The translations under genes and the position numbers were made by a program. From the NCBI GenBank assembly GCA_024679535.1, contig JAIBDF010000002.1, forward strand, positions 41,053 to 105,052: 64,000 bases of DNA, given 5' to 3'. A model generated the notes under the pieces. That model did no database searches, was not told the DNA's origin, and saw only the letters and a program-made list of their open reading frames with translations. Of the stretch, positions 38,290 to 48,409 are shown in pieces. Every line of letters starts with the position of its first letter. Within the stretch, counting starts at the first letter, position 1. This DNA is from Chromatiales bacterium. GTDB taxonomy: Bacteria > Pseudomonadota > Gammaproteobacteria > Steroidobacterales > Woeseiaceae.

Positions 38290-38353
38290 TAGTCATGTCT
38301 CAACCCACGCTATAGTGCCCTCTCTCCAGTACTTAGCGAAAGGCCCGTACCCC

Positions 38354-39103
38354 ATGACTCTACGCAGACTCGCGGTATTCGTTCTAGTGTTTTTCGTCCC
38401 AATGCTCGCCAGCAGCGAAGAGTTGGAAGGTAATTTCCTGTACAAGGTTACGACAATTCGGGCTGCGACCGGCGCTCTGGCGGACCTCCTGGATTGGGAG
38501 GCGCAGCTGAGTGCATCGGACTATTACGATGAAGCGGGACAGCAGCGCCCGCTTCTCATGCGCCATTCGCAGGGCGATCAGTGGGACCTACTCGTGATCG
38601 TCCCGATGCAAAGCTGGACCGACTATCACTCCGTGGCGGCAACACAAAAGCGCGACAATGCAGCTGCTAAACACGAGGCACTGATAGCCGCTGGTCAGAC
38701 ATTATTCGCGTTTTACGAGGACCACTTTGCCTACGGACCACCCTGGTCATCACTAAAGTCCGCCTATGCAGCAAACGGTTTTTTTCACATTGAGATGTTC
38801 GAGGCAGCCAGTGGCAAAACACCTGAACTTCTCGAACAGCGTCGCATGGAAAACACCTATCTTGAATCGACCGGCCAGACGCCGAACATGATTTTTCGTC
38901 GGGCGGCCGGCTCTGACGTTGATGTTTTCACGATTGGATTCCACCACGACTTGCAAACGTTCGCCGCACCGGCCGATGTCACCGTCGAGGAAAAAGAGCT
39001 TGCGGCAAAAGCGGCCGGCTTCAAAGGTCTTGAGGACCTTTCATTCTACCTTCGCTCACTTATCTCCGGCCATCAGGACACGCTGGCCGTGAAAGTGGAT
39101 TAG
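38354..39103 (+). CDS. Secreted hypothetical protein
   Basis: Signal peptide 'MTLRRLAVFVLVFFVPMLASSEE'; start trimmed. Confidence 0.7.
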   Translation: MTLRRLAVFVLVFFVPMLASSEELEGNFLYKVTTIRAATGALADLLDWEAQLSASDYYDEAGQQRPLLMRHSQGDQWDLLVIVPMQSWTDYHSVAATQKRDNAAAKHEALIAAGQTLFAFYEDHFAYGPPWSSLKSAYAANGFFHIEMFEAASGKTPELLEQRRMENTYLESTGQTPNMIFRRAAGSDVDVFTIGFHHDLQTFAAPADVTVEEKELAAKAAGFKGLEDLSFYLRSLISGHQDTLAVKVD

Positions 39104-39206
39104 TTACGCTACCCGTGAGCACAGGCGCTCACCGACCCCGAACGTCCAACCACCGCGGTCGACCCGTTTGTTATCATGGCGCGTCCATATCACGGTGCCT
39201 CTCTGT

Positions 39207-40697
39207 ATGAATCAAGCTGATCAACGTTTTTCCTCGCGCCTGGGAATGATTCTTTGCGTGCTTGGCATCGCCGTCGGCACGGGCAATATCTGGCGTTTTC
39301 CACGCATTGCCGCCCAGAACGCTGGTGAGGACGGTGCCGGCGCATTCCTCGTCGCCTGGCTCGTTTTCCTGTTCGTCTGGAGCGTGCCGTTGATCATTGC
39401 GGAGTACGCACTTGGTCGCAAAGGTCGTATGGGGGTCGTCGGGACGTTTGCAAAACTGGCCGGGGAGAAATTCGCCTGGATGGGTGCATTTGTCGGCTTT
39501 GTTGCCACCGCCATCATGTTTTATTACTCCGTGGTTGCGGGCTGGTGTATCTACTACCTGATAAAAATGACCGTCGCTCCCCTGCCCCTCAGCGCGGCGG
39601 CCTCACAAGGCGTCTGGGATGGCTTCCAGAACGGCGGGTTTCCAGTCGGTTTTCACGCACTGGCCATGGGGCTCGGCGCCGTTGTCGTCTGGAATGGAAT
39701 ACGCTCGATCGAGCGCGCGAACCTTGTGCTGATCCCTGCCCTCCTGCTCATCGTCCTGGTCTCGCTGGCACGTACACTGACACTTGATGGGGCATCCGAG
39801 GGCATTGCCTTTTTGTTCACACCCGACTGGTCTACGCTCGCGCAGCCGCGTATCTGGCTGGAAGCGCTAACGCAGAATGCCTGGGATACCGGCGCGGGCT
39901 GGGGCCTTATTCTGACCTACGGCGCTTATATGCAGAGCCGGCATGGCGTCGTAAAAAACGCAATCATCACGGGCGTTGGCAACAACACGGTCTCACTGCT
40001 CGCGGCCATCGTCATCTTCGGCACCGTTTTTGCAATTCTCGGCACCCAAATGAGCAAGGGCGAGGTGCTGGAGGTGATGCAGACGAGCGGACCGGCAGCA
40101 ACCGGGCTGACCTTTATCTGGATGCCGCAGCTGTTCGCGAAAATGCCGGGCGGGAGTATTTTCGCCATATTGTTCTTCCTCGGCCTCGCGTTCGCCGCTT
40201 TTAGTTCTCTCATCTCGATGATCGAGCTGAGCACCCGCATTCTGGTCGATTTCGGCATTGCGAGACGCCAGGCGATCCTTGGCGTATGCATCGTCGGCTT
40301 CACGCTGGGCATTCCTTCTGCAATCAATCTTGAGTTCTTCGCCAATCAGGACTTTGTCTGGGGAGTCGCCTTGATGATCTCCGGCGCATTTATTGCTTTC
40401 GCCGTAATTCGCCAGGGTGCGTCGCGGTTTCGTACCGAGAATATCGACAATCAACCGGATGACTGGAATGCCGGACCTATCTGGGATGCGCTTATTCGAT
40501 TCGTAATTCCAGGCCTTGCCGCTGTGTTGCTTGGCTGGTGGCTTTATCAGGCCGCCGTCGTCTACGCGCCGGAACGCTGGTTCGATCCGTTCGACCCCTT
40601 CAGCGTCATGACGTGCCTGACGCAATGGGGCATTGTGCTGTTCTTACTTATCGTGTTGAACCGGCGGGTCGCCAAACGGACTCTGCGTGGGACCTAG
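39207..40697 (+). CDS. Sodium-dependent transporter (NSS/SNF family)
   Basis: 'FSSRLGMILCVLGIAVGTGNIWRFPRIAAQNAG' signature and multiple TM segments. Confidence 0.95.
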   Translation: MNQADQRFSSRLGMILCVLGIAVGTGNIWRFPRIAAQNAGEDGAGAFLVAWLVFLFVWSVPLIIAEYALGRKGRMGVVGTFAKLAGEKFAWMGAFVGFVATAIMFYYSVVAGWCIYYLIKMTVAPLPLSAAASQGVWDGFQNGGFPVGFHALAMGLGAVVVWNGIRSIERANLVLIPALLLIVLVSLARTLTLDGASEGIAFLFTPDWSTLAQPRIWLEALTQNAWDTGAGWGLILTYGAYMQSRHGVVKNAIITGVGNNTVSLLAAIVIFGTVFAILGTQMSKGEVLEVMQTSGPAATGLTFIWMPQLFAKMPGGSIFAILFFLGLAFAAFSSLISMIELSTRILVDFGIARRQAILGVCIVGFTLGIPSAINLEFFANQDFVWGVALMISGAFIAFAVIRQGASRFRTENIDNQPDDWNAGPIWDALIRFVIPGLAAVLLGWWLYQAAVVYAPERWFDPFDPFSVMTCLTQWGIVLFLLIVLNRRVAKRTLRGT

Positions 40698-40754
40698 CCA
40701 CTAAGCACAACCCCGAATTGCGCTCCATTCGGCCGGCGTGCAGAGGAGCCGCAT

Positions 40755-40860
40755 CACAAGGTCATTGGCGTCGATTGCCCCTACACCGGAGACGGTGAGG
40801 AGTTTTCGTCAGCCCATCTCCTTTGCGTCAGTCTGGGTAGCTGCATGTTACTGGCCAATG
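40755..40860 (+). pseudogene. Possible OsmC-family remnant (N-terminal fragment)
   Basis: In-frame 'HHKVIGVDCPYTGDGEEFSSAHLLCVSLGSCMLLANG' resembles the OsmC core 'EAFSPTDLVAxALGSCM'; no complete ORF. Confidence 0.4.
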
Positions 40861-40883
40861 GCCGCAGCCGCCTGAACGCGGAA

Positions 40884-42503
40884 TCAGGACTGGATAGACG
40901 AGACGCCCCCGTAGGCGACGCCGGTCAGCTGACACATGTCCGTTTTGAACGATGTCAGGTCGTCGGCGTTGAATTCGGACAGGTGCCGGTGGCCGGCCGC
41001 GCGCGCAACGACCTGCATTAATTCCACCGATGCCGCGAAGAATCTCGCCAGGCGTTCTGCCGCAATATCGACCGGCAGTCGCTCCCGCAAATGCGGCTTC
41101 TGAGTCGCGATACCAACCGGGCAGTTATTCGTGTGGCATGCGCGCATACCGAGACAACCAATCGCCTGAATCGCAGCATTGGACACGGCAATGCCATCCG
41201 CGCCCAGAGCCATAGCTTTCGCGAAGTCAGCCGGGGTTCTCAGCCCGCCGGTAATGATCAGTGATATACCCTGCGCGTCGCTGGCATCAAGGTGTCTTCT
41301 TGCCCGAGCCAGCGCCGGGATGGTCGGTACCGAAATATTGTCGCGGAAGATCAACGGTGCTGCGCCGGTGCCGCCGCCGCGCCCGTCCAGAATGATGTAG
41401 TCGACACCGACCTCCAGTGCTGCATCGATGTCTTTCTCGATGTGCTGTGCGGAGAGCTTGAAGCCAACGGGAACGCCGCCGGTTCTATCGCGAACCTCAT
41501 CGGCGAAATCACGAAACTGGCTCAAGCTGTCCCACTCCGGGAACCGCGCCGGCGAGATGGCGGCCTTGCCCTCGGCCAGTTCACGGACTTCAGCAATCTT
41601 GCCCTTGACCTTGTTGCCTGGCAGGTGGCCACCGGTACCGGTCTTGGCGCCCTGCCCGCCCTTGAAATGAAAGGCCTGGGTTTTCTGCACCTTGTCCCAG
41701 GAAAACCCAAATCGTGCGGACGCAAGCTCATAGAAATAACGCGAATTGGCTTCCTGCTCCTCGGGCAGCATCCCGCCTTCACCCGAACAAATTCCAGTAC
41801 CCGCAAGTTCTGCTCCTCTCGACAGCGCGACCTTGGCTTCTTCGGACAACGCACCGAAACTCATGTCGGAAACGAATAGCGGAATGTCGAGTTTGAGCGG
41901 CTTCCTGGCGTTCGGGCCGATGACTATGTCCGTGCCTACCGCCTCTTCGTCCAGCAGCGGCAGCTTGTGCAATTGTCCAACGACAAACTGCAGATCGTCC
42001 CATTTCGGCAGGCTATTGCGCGATACGCCCATCGCCGCTGAGGGACCATGATGTCCTACCTTGCTCAGACCTTCATTGGCGAGCTTGCGGATGAGCTTTA
42101 CGTGCGGCTCATCTGCCGTGCCAGTGGGGTCCTGGTACGCGCCCTGATAACTGTTCCGATTGTAGGGCTGGGGATGATTCTTCGCCCAAAGGGCGATTTC
42201 GTCCTCATCCACGAAAACCTCGTCGCCTTCGAGCCAGGCATTGAATTTCGGCAGGGTCTCTGAGTTATCGTATTCGCTGACGCCAGTATCGAGGCGGTAG
42301 TCCCACCCATGCAGTCCACAAATGATGTTCTCGCCGTCGATATGGCCATCGGACATGAGCGCGCCACGGTGCGCGCAGCGTCCGTACAGCACACTGACTT
42401 CATCATCGTAACGAGTTACAACAAGATCGACGCTCGCGACGAGCGCGTGGGCAGGCACACGATCTTTGAGTTCGCGATGAGAAAATATAGATACTGCTTT
42501 CAT
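40884..42503 (-). CDS. Rieske [2Fe-2S] domain fused to glutamate synthase-type FMN domain
   Basis: 'CAHRGALMSDGHIDGENIICGLHGWDY' (CxH...CxxH) then GltS domain 'SDMSFGALSEEAKVALSRGAELAGTGICSGEGGML', 'KGGQGAKTGTGGHLPG', 'ILDGRGGGTGAAP'. Confidence 0.93.
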   Translation of the reverse strand: MKAVSIFSHRELKDRVPAHALVASVDLVVTRYDDEVSVLYGRCAHRGALMSDGHIDGENIICGLHGWDYRLDTGVSEYDNSETLPKFNAWLEGDEVFVDEDEIALWAKNHPQPYNRNSYQGAYQDPTGTADEPHVKLIRKLANEGLSKVGHHGPSAAMGVSRNSLPKWDDLQFVVGQLHKLPLLDEEAVGTDIVIGPNARKPLKLDIPLFVSDMSFGALSEEAKVALSRGAELAGTGICSGEGGMLPEEQEANSRYFYELASARFGFSWDKVQKTQAFHFKGGQGAKTGTGGHLPGNKVKGKIAEVRELAEGKAAISPARFPEWDSLSQFRDFADEVRDRTGGVPVGFKLSAQHIEKDIDAALEVGVDYIILDGRGGGTGAAPLIFRDNISVPTIPALARARRHLDASDAQGISLIITGGLRTPADFAKAMALGADGIAVSNAAIQAIGCLGMRACHTNNCPVGIATQKPHLRERLPVDIAAERLARFFAASVELMQVVARAAGHRHLSEFNADDLTSFKTDMCQLTGVAYGGVSSIQS

Positions 42504-42612
42504 AGCGTACGACCTCGAGTGATTGAATGATGTCCAAAAAGCGTCATTACGAGCGCCGTTCTGTATGGGCGTGCAATAGCGATGAGCGAAACCCGAATTG
42601 TCGCGGTATTTT

Positions 42613-44490
42613 TCATGATTCGTCAGGCCTCGTTACACCCATGCGCCCCTTCAACTCATGCTCCCATTCATTTTGCATCTCGCGGTATCGTGCTTTGAAG
42701 GGTTCGTTCTCGCTTATCGGCACATCGGTGTCGTAGAGGTCCGCGAGATCAGTCATTATCCTGCGATCCATTGCCTCGAACTCAGCCATCATCATGCCTG
42801 ACTGATCCCTGGAGAAGCCGAGTGCCTCGAACGCCGACCGCCCTGCCCTGATTGAACTGTCATAGGTCTCACGAATAATGTCACGACAACCGATCGACCA
42901 AAGATCATAGACATGCATGCGATCGTAAGCGCGCGCGACGATGTGGACCTGCGGATGGCGTTCTATTACATACCGGGTCAGTTGCGTGACGGACTCCTTC
43001 CCATCAATGGCCACGACCAGCACTTTGGCTTCCTCGATACCCGCTGCCTGCAGAAGATCCGGACGCGTTGCATCGCCAAAGTACGCGCGCAATCCGAAAC
43101 CGCGTAGCATTTCGAGCTGTTCGGAGCTGTAGTCAACCACTGTCGTTTCAAATCCTGCCGCACTCAATGCCCGGTTGACGATGCCGCCAAACCGACCGTG
43201 CCCGGCAATAATTATCCTGGCAGACGAATCTATCGCATCGGCTTCGCGTTCCTGTCGATTTGAATAACGCGGTGCGATCACTTTGTCGTAGAGAATGAAC
43301 AACAACGGGGTCAGTAACATCGATAACGCCACGACCAGCAAGAGCAGATCGGCAATTTCGCCTGGCAATACTGCGTTTGCCACAGAAAACGTTAACAGTA
43401 CAAAACCGAATTCACCCGCTTGCGCAAGACCGAGTGTGAGCAGCCACTTGTCGCCACCCTTGAGTCGAAACAGGTGCGCGAGACCGTACAGCACCAATGC
43501 CTTTATCAAGATTAAACCGAAGGTAAGCCCCAGGACCGTCCTGACATTGTCAGACAGCAGCGTAAAATCAATGCTTGCGCCCACCGTGATGAAAAAGACG
43601 CCAAGAAATATTCCTTTCAGGGGGCTGATGTCGCTTTCGATTTCATGGCGGTAATCACTGCGGGCCATCACTACGCCGGCAAGAAAGGTCCCGAGCGCCG
43701 GCGACAGGCCAACCATCGTCATGAGCAGCGCAATTGCGAGGACCAACATCAGGGCGGTGCTAACGAACAACTCCCGCAAGCGCGACCGCGACACGAACCG
43801 AAATATCGGATCGGTAAGGTAGTGGCCCGCCGCGACAACGACGGCGATCATGGCGAACGAGACGAGCGCAACCTGCCAGCCCTGCAGACCATCCACCAGG
43901 CTCAGGTTCAATCCGTGCTGCTCGGTAGTGCCATGCCCTGAAGCCGCGACCTGCAGCGTCGCATCGCGTAGCTCAGGCATCGCCAGCAAGGGGATAAAGA
44001 CCAGCATTGGAATGACCGCAATGTCCTGGAATAGCAGGACGGAGAAGCTGGCGTGACCACCATCGCAGCGCAGCAAGCCCTTCTCGCTCAGCGTCTGATT
44101 GACGATTGCGGTCGATGAGAGCGCGAGCACCATGCCAATAGCCAGACCGACCGTCCATGGCTGCCCCAGACCCACCGCAATAGCCGCAGCGAGAATCGTT
44201 GTCCCAACCACCTGCAAACCACCCAGCAGGAAGATTCTCGAACGCATGTCCCAGAGGGCCGTGGGACTCAATTCCAGGCCGACCAGAAACAGCATCATGA
44301 CCACACCGAATTCCGCGAAGTGCTGCAGGCGGGTGACATCCGTATCGGCCCAGTGCAGCACCGGGCTCAGCACAATGCCTGCCAGCAGATAGCCCAGTAC
44401 CGAGCCAAGCCCAAGGCGGGACGCAATCGGTACCGCAATCGCGCCTCCCAGGAACAGGATCAGCGCAATCAGCATGAATTCAGGAGACAA
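42613..44490 (-). CDS. KefB/KefC-type monovalent cation:proton antiporter with TrkA-N domain
   Basis: CPA2 TMs 'LGLGSVLGYLLAGIVLSPVL', TrkA-N 'RIIIAGHGRFGGIVNRAL'. Confidence 0.93.
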   Translation of the reverse strand: MSPEFMLIALILFLGGAIAVPIASRLGLGSVLGYLLAGIVLSPVLHWADTDVTRLQHFAEFGVVMMLFLVGLELSPTALWDMRSRIFLLGGLQVVGTTILAAAIAVGLGQPWTVGLAIGMVLALSSTAIVNQTLSEKGLLRCDGGHASFSVLLFQDIAVIPMLVFIPLLAMPELRDATLQVAASGHGTTEQHGLNLSLVDGLQGWQVALVSFAMIAVVVAAGHYLTDPIFRFVSRSRLRELFVSTALMLVLAIALLMTMVGLSPALGTFLAGVVMARSDYRHEIESDISPLKGIFLGVFFITVGASIDFTLLSDNVRTVLGLTFGLILIKALVLYGLAHLFRLKGGDKWLLTLGLAQAGEFGFVLLTFSVANAVLPGEIADLLLLVVALSMLLTPLLFILYDKVIAPRYSNRQEREADAIDSSARIIIAGHGRFGGIVNRALSAAGFETTVVDYSSEQLEMLRGFGLRAYFGDATRPDLLQAAGIEEAKVLVVAIDGKESVTQLTRYVIERHPQVHIVARAYDRMHVYDLWSIGCRDIIRETYDSSIRAGRSAFEALGFSRDQSGMMMAEFEAMDRRIMTDLADLYDTDVPISENEPFKARYREMQNEWEHELKGRMGVTRPDES

Positions 44491-44511
44491 AAATACCTCT
44501 CGCGGAAAGGG

Positions 44512-45168
44512 CTACTCGCCCTTGACCAGGATGACCTGGTACTCCGACATGTGGACCTTCCAGCCATTCGCCGTGAGCCGTTCGATGACAAGCTTTCCCT
44601 TGCCGCCGTTCGGCAGATCGCAGTCGTCGATCAATATGACCGTATCCTCGTGCAGACACCCCTCTATCGCCTTGATTTCATTGAGGTGATGATCCTGACT
44701 GGCGGTCTGAATCGCCGTATCGGTCTTGTGATAGTCGTAACTGTCCAGGTACAAGAAGTCGACCATATCGGTAAACTCGTCGAGATACGCTACGGAGTCC
44801 GAGGTCACCAATGTGACACTATCCGACAGATCCATCATGACGACGGCCTGCCCGGCCCGCTCCGTTGCCGCGGGGTCGATATCAACCGCGTAAAGATGGG
44901 CATCATTCTGCTTCGCCCACAGCCCGAATACGATCGTCGAAGCGCCATCTCCCTTCGACTTCTCCAGCCCCATGCGGGCAACGCCCGTTTCCAGAAGGGC
45001 TTTGGCACCGCGTTCGTCAAGCAGGCGCAGAGTTTCGCGCAGCGTGTCTCGTCGCTTGCCGAAGTTGTACCTGCGGGGCAGCAGCGGAGCGAGATTCTTG
45101 TGGCGAACCAGTTTGCGAACTACCGCCACAATAACCGCCACGACAATAAGAGTGAGAAGGAATTTCAT
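44512..45168 (-). CDS. Membrane-anchored class I SAM-dependent methyltransferase-like protein
   Basis: N-terminal TM; 'LLETGVARMGLEKSKGDGASTIVF...LYAVDIDPAA', 'DFLYLDSYDYH'. Confidence 0.65.
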   Translation of the reverse strand: MKFLLTLIVVAVIVAVVRKLVRHKNLAPLLPRRYNFGKRRDTLRETLRLLDERGAKALLETGVARMGLEKSKGDGASTIVFGLWAKQNDAHLYAVDIDPAATERAGQAVVMMDLSDSVTLVTSDSVAYLDEFTDMVDFLYLDSYDYHKTDTAIQTASQDHHLNEIKAIEGCLHEDTVILIDDCDLPNGGKGKLVIERLTANGWKVHMSEYQVILVKGE

Positions 45169-45240
45169 TGAAAATCAGAGAGCTCCAGCTTCAGGTGCCC
45201 TAACTTTACAATGATCCCCCGTTCCGCGCGATGTCTTTTC

Positions 45241-46461
45241 CTATATGAGCCCGGTGTGTCGAAGCGCGGCCTGCAACTGTGACCAGCGCTGCTCCAGCGT
45301 GCCGGTATAGCCAATCGAGATGCGCAGCAGGCCCGGAGAGATACCGGCCGAGTCCTTGTCTTCGTCGCTCATTTCACTGGATGTGCTCGACCCGGAACAG
45401 GACATCAGGGTGTCGAAATAGCCAAGGCTCACGGCAAGGTACCCGAAGCGTTGCTCGTTTTGCAGGCACGACATCAGAGCGTTCGCAGTCTCCTCGTCGC
45501 CAACATCCAGCGTGAACACGCCCCCGTAGCCGTATTCGTCGCAATGCAGTTCCTCGAACAGCGCATGATCGGGATGATGCGGCAGGCCCGGGTAGGTAAC
45601 CTTGAGCCCGAGCTCGTCCAGGCGTGCTGTTATTGCGAGCGCCCGTTGGCTGTGCGCGTTCATGCGTAAGGGTAGGTGAGGAATCCGCAGGCTGATGCCG
45701 GCCGCCACATTCGGGTCCATTGTCGGCCCGAGCAGCATTAGCGGGCCCATATGCAGGTCCATAAGCGCGCCGATGAAGGTCTCGCTGCCACAGATAGCAC
45801 CCGCGATAACGTCAGAGGCACCGCTGATATATTTGGTAATGCTGTGCACCACGATATCGGCACCGAGCACCGCAGGGCTCAGGATCAGCGGACTGAAGGT
45901 GTTGTCGACAACCAGCGGTATCCCGCTTTCCTTCGCGAGGGCTGACAGTCGTGGAATGTTGGCCAGTCGCAGCGTTGGGTTCGAAATGCTCTCGGTGAAG
46001 ATCAGGCGCGTCTTGTCCGTGATGGCATTGGCCACCGCGTCCACGTCAGAAATATCGACGAAGTGCGTGGTAATACCTGATTTGGCAGGTAGAAAGTCGT
46101 GCAGCAATGCGTAGGAACCGCCGTAGATGGCACTCGAAGCGACAACTTCGTCCCCGGCATTGCACAGGCACATAATGACGCCCGAAATCGCCGCCATGCC
46201 GCTTGCCGTGCAGTACGCCGCCTGCGTGCCTTCCAGCGCAGCCATCTGGCGGCCCAGGTTGTACACGGTCGGATTGAAATGGCGCCCGTAGAGGTAGCAG
46301 CCTCTGTCCGGACCCGCGCGACCCTGAAACAGGTCGGGCATGGTTTCTGGATCGATAACAGTGAACGTCGAACTTGTCTCGATGGACATGTTGACGCCGC
46401 CGTGTTCCCCGAACTCATGGCGCAGGTGAGCGAGGTCCTCGATGGGGTTTCGGCCACGCAT
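45241..46461 (-). CDS. PLP-dependent trans-sulfuration enzyme family protein
   Basis: Cys/Met metabolism fold 'YGRHFNPTVYNLGRQMAALEGTQAAYCTASGMAAI', 'HSITKYISGASDVIAG'. Confidence 0.92.
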   Translation of the reverse strand: MRGRNPIEDLAHLRHEFGEHGGVNMSIETSSTFTVIDPETMPDLFQGRAGPDRGCYLYGRHFNPTVYNLGRQMAALEGTQAAYCTASGMAAISGVIMCLCNAGDEVVASSAIYGGSYALLHDFLPAKSGITTHFVDISDVDAVANAITDKTRLIFTESISNPTLRLANIPRLSALAKESGIPLVVDNTFSPLILSPAVLGADIVVHSITKYISGASDVIAGAICGSETFIGALMDLHMGPLMLLGPTMDPNVAAGISLRIPHLPLRMNAHSQRALAITARLDELGLKVTYPGLPHHPDHALFEELHCDEYGYGGVFTLDVGDEETANALMSCLQNEQRFGYLAVSLGYFDTLMSCSGSSTSSEMSDEDKDSAGISPGLLRISIGYTGTLEQRWSQLQAALRHTGLI

Positions 46462-46500
46462 GATTGTTCTCCCTTTTTGACCAGGCCGGCCGCTGGGGAA

Positions 46501-47385
46501 TCAGGCGCTCTTTTTAAGAACCAGTAAATTACCCAGCAGGACCAGCGATGTTCCCGTAACAATCGACAGGTCCAGTTGTAGCCCTTCAAATGCTATTGAC
46601 AGCATCAGGGCGACCACCGGCCACATGACCGACGCGTACCCGGCCTTGTGGGCGCCAATCCTGCCGAGCAGCGTCAGGTATGCACCAAACGCGACGACCG
46701 AACCAAATATTGCCAAATAGACCAACGACGCGATGTACGTAAAAGTCGCGTCAAAAATGAATTCATGACCACTGACGACAGCCACGATTGCGGTGACTAC
46801 TGCGCCATAGAACATTCCCCAGGCGTTTCCCTGCATAACCGGCAGCGCCCGTTTCTGTGCGGCCTGTGAGACCATATTGCCGCCCGATGCCAACAGGGCG
46901 CCCAGCATTGCCAGCAAAAAGCCGAAGAACACCCCGTCATTAATCGAGACAGACTCAATGCGGGGCGCGAACAGGATCACAATCCCGACGATACCCAGCA
47001 ATGCCCCTGCCAAAACGCGGGCGCCCGCCCGCGTGCCGAAAAAGACGCGCGACAGGATGATATTAATCCACAGCAACATCGAGAAAGCGATTGCCGCCAG
47101 AGCCGAAGTGATATGGACCTGCGCCCGATACGTCAGGATGTAGTTCATGCCAAACAGGAAGAACCCGAGCGCACCGAACCATAAGTGATCTTTTACTTTA
47201 AAAGAAAGCGATAAGTTTCTAATTTTACATGTAATAAATAGAATCGCCGATGCAAGCATGTAGCGATATACGATCGACACCTCCGGCTCCACCACGCCCA
47301 ATTGAAATTCGATGGCCAGCCAGGTCGACCCCCAGATCAGTACCGTTACCACATACAGAAACGTGTTATTCATCAGCCGATGCAC
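46501..47385 (-). CDS. EamA/DMT family transporter
   Basis: Approximately ten TMs, 'LIWGSTWLAIEFQLGVV' start typical of EamA. Confidence 0.9.
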   Translation of the reverse strand: MHRLMNNTFLYVVTVLIWGSTWLAIEFQLGVVEPEVSIVYRYMLASAILFITCKIRNLSLSFKVKDHLWFGALGFFLFGMNYILTYRAQVHITSALAAIAFSMLLWINIILSRVFFGTRAGARVLAGALLGIVGIVILFAPRIESVSINDGVFFGFLLAMLGALLASGGNMVSQAAQKRALPVMQGNAWGMFYGAVVTAIVAVVSGHEFIFDATFTYIASLVYLAIFGSVVAFGAYLTLLGRIGAHKAGYASVMWPVVALMLSIAFEGLQLDLSIVTGTSLVLLGNLLVLKKSA

Positions 47386-48392
47386 TTCTGTTCCAGCGTC
47401 GCGACTAACTCTTCATCGTTACTGGCTTTTTGGAAGAAGCGTTCCAGCAATTCGAGGCGCCGCTTGGTTTCTTTGCCGCCGGTAGCGGGCAGATCCTGGA
47501 CCAAAGCGGTTATTTCCGCTTCTCGATCCCGGATGGCTTGCACTGCCGCCATAATCTGCAGATCTGGAATGCAATATCCGCGATAGCGGCGAACCCGAAC
47601 ACTCCTGATGCCCACACTCGGGTCGGGGCGCGCATATCGGGCATTCACGAGGCCGGCAAGATCGAAGTCATACGGAACCAGGTAGTGCATGCCCTCTTTC
47701 GCCAGCAGCGTGCCGTTATGGCAGCAGTGTTCCTCTCCAGTCGCCGTGACGAGTGACCAGTCGGTATTCGCTATCAGGTAGTGAAAGACAAACACCAGCG
47801 CCGCCTGGTCCGGCTGCAAAAGTGATTTCACGACATTGGGGGTTTCAGCGAGTTCAGCCTCAACTCTTGCTGCCAAATCGGTGGTGGGCTCAAGCAAAAA
47901 GCCATAGCGGATCAGCGGCTCACTCGCCGAACTGGCGGTGTCGGTGTAACTGATGCGCAGCAGGCGGGTGCGATACGCGGTGTCCGAAAGCAGCGCAAAT
48001 ATCCGGTATGCCGCGTATTCCGCGAGGACATTTTCTTCGTAATTGGCTTTAGCTTTGCAGTGCGTCACCAGTTTCAGCTTGTCATGGCCTGCGAAGACCC
48101 CACCCACCGCTGCGTCACTGCCAAACTGCAACCTGAGCGGTGGAAAATGGCATACGCGGGCTCTGCTGTTCCCACGAACGCGGACCGACACCGGGAACTC
48201 CTGACCATCCATCAGCAGCTTGAAGGGCCATGCCCTGCGTTCTTCCCTATCCTCGATGGTCTGCTGCAAAGGGCCCTGAAGTGACACCTCCAGCACCTTG
48301 TCACTATCAAAAAGTGCACCACCGGCGTGCGCCGTGCCGACCCAAAACAAGAGCAGGATTTGTGACCGCCAAACGAGATAGCGAGGGGGCAT
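47373..48392 (-). CDS. Secreted hypothetical protein, possibly CotH-like kinase fold
   Basis: 'FPVSVRVRGNSRARVCHFPPLRLQF', 'FVFHYLIANTDWSL...HNGTLLAKEGMHYLVPYDFDLAGLVN'. Confidence 0.5.
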   Translation of the reverse strand: MPPRYLVWRSQILLLFWVGTAHAGGALFDSDKVLEVSLQGPLQQTIEDREERRAWPFKLLMDGQEFPVSVRVRGNSRARVCHFPPLRLQFGSDAAVGGVFAGHDKLKLVTHCKAKANYEENVLAEYAAYRIFALLSDTAYRTRLLRISYTDTASSASEPLIRYGFLLEPTTDLAARVEAELAETPNVVKSLLQPDQAALVFVFHYLIANTDWSLVTATGEEHCCHNGTLLAKEGMHYLVPYDFDLAGLVNARYARPDPSVGIRSVRVRRYRGYCIPDLQIMAAVQAIRDREAEITALVQDLPATGGKETKRRLELLERFFQKASNDEELVATLEQKCIG

Positions 48393-48409
48393 ACGCGGAT
48401 AATAACCAG

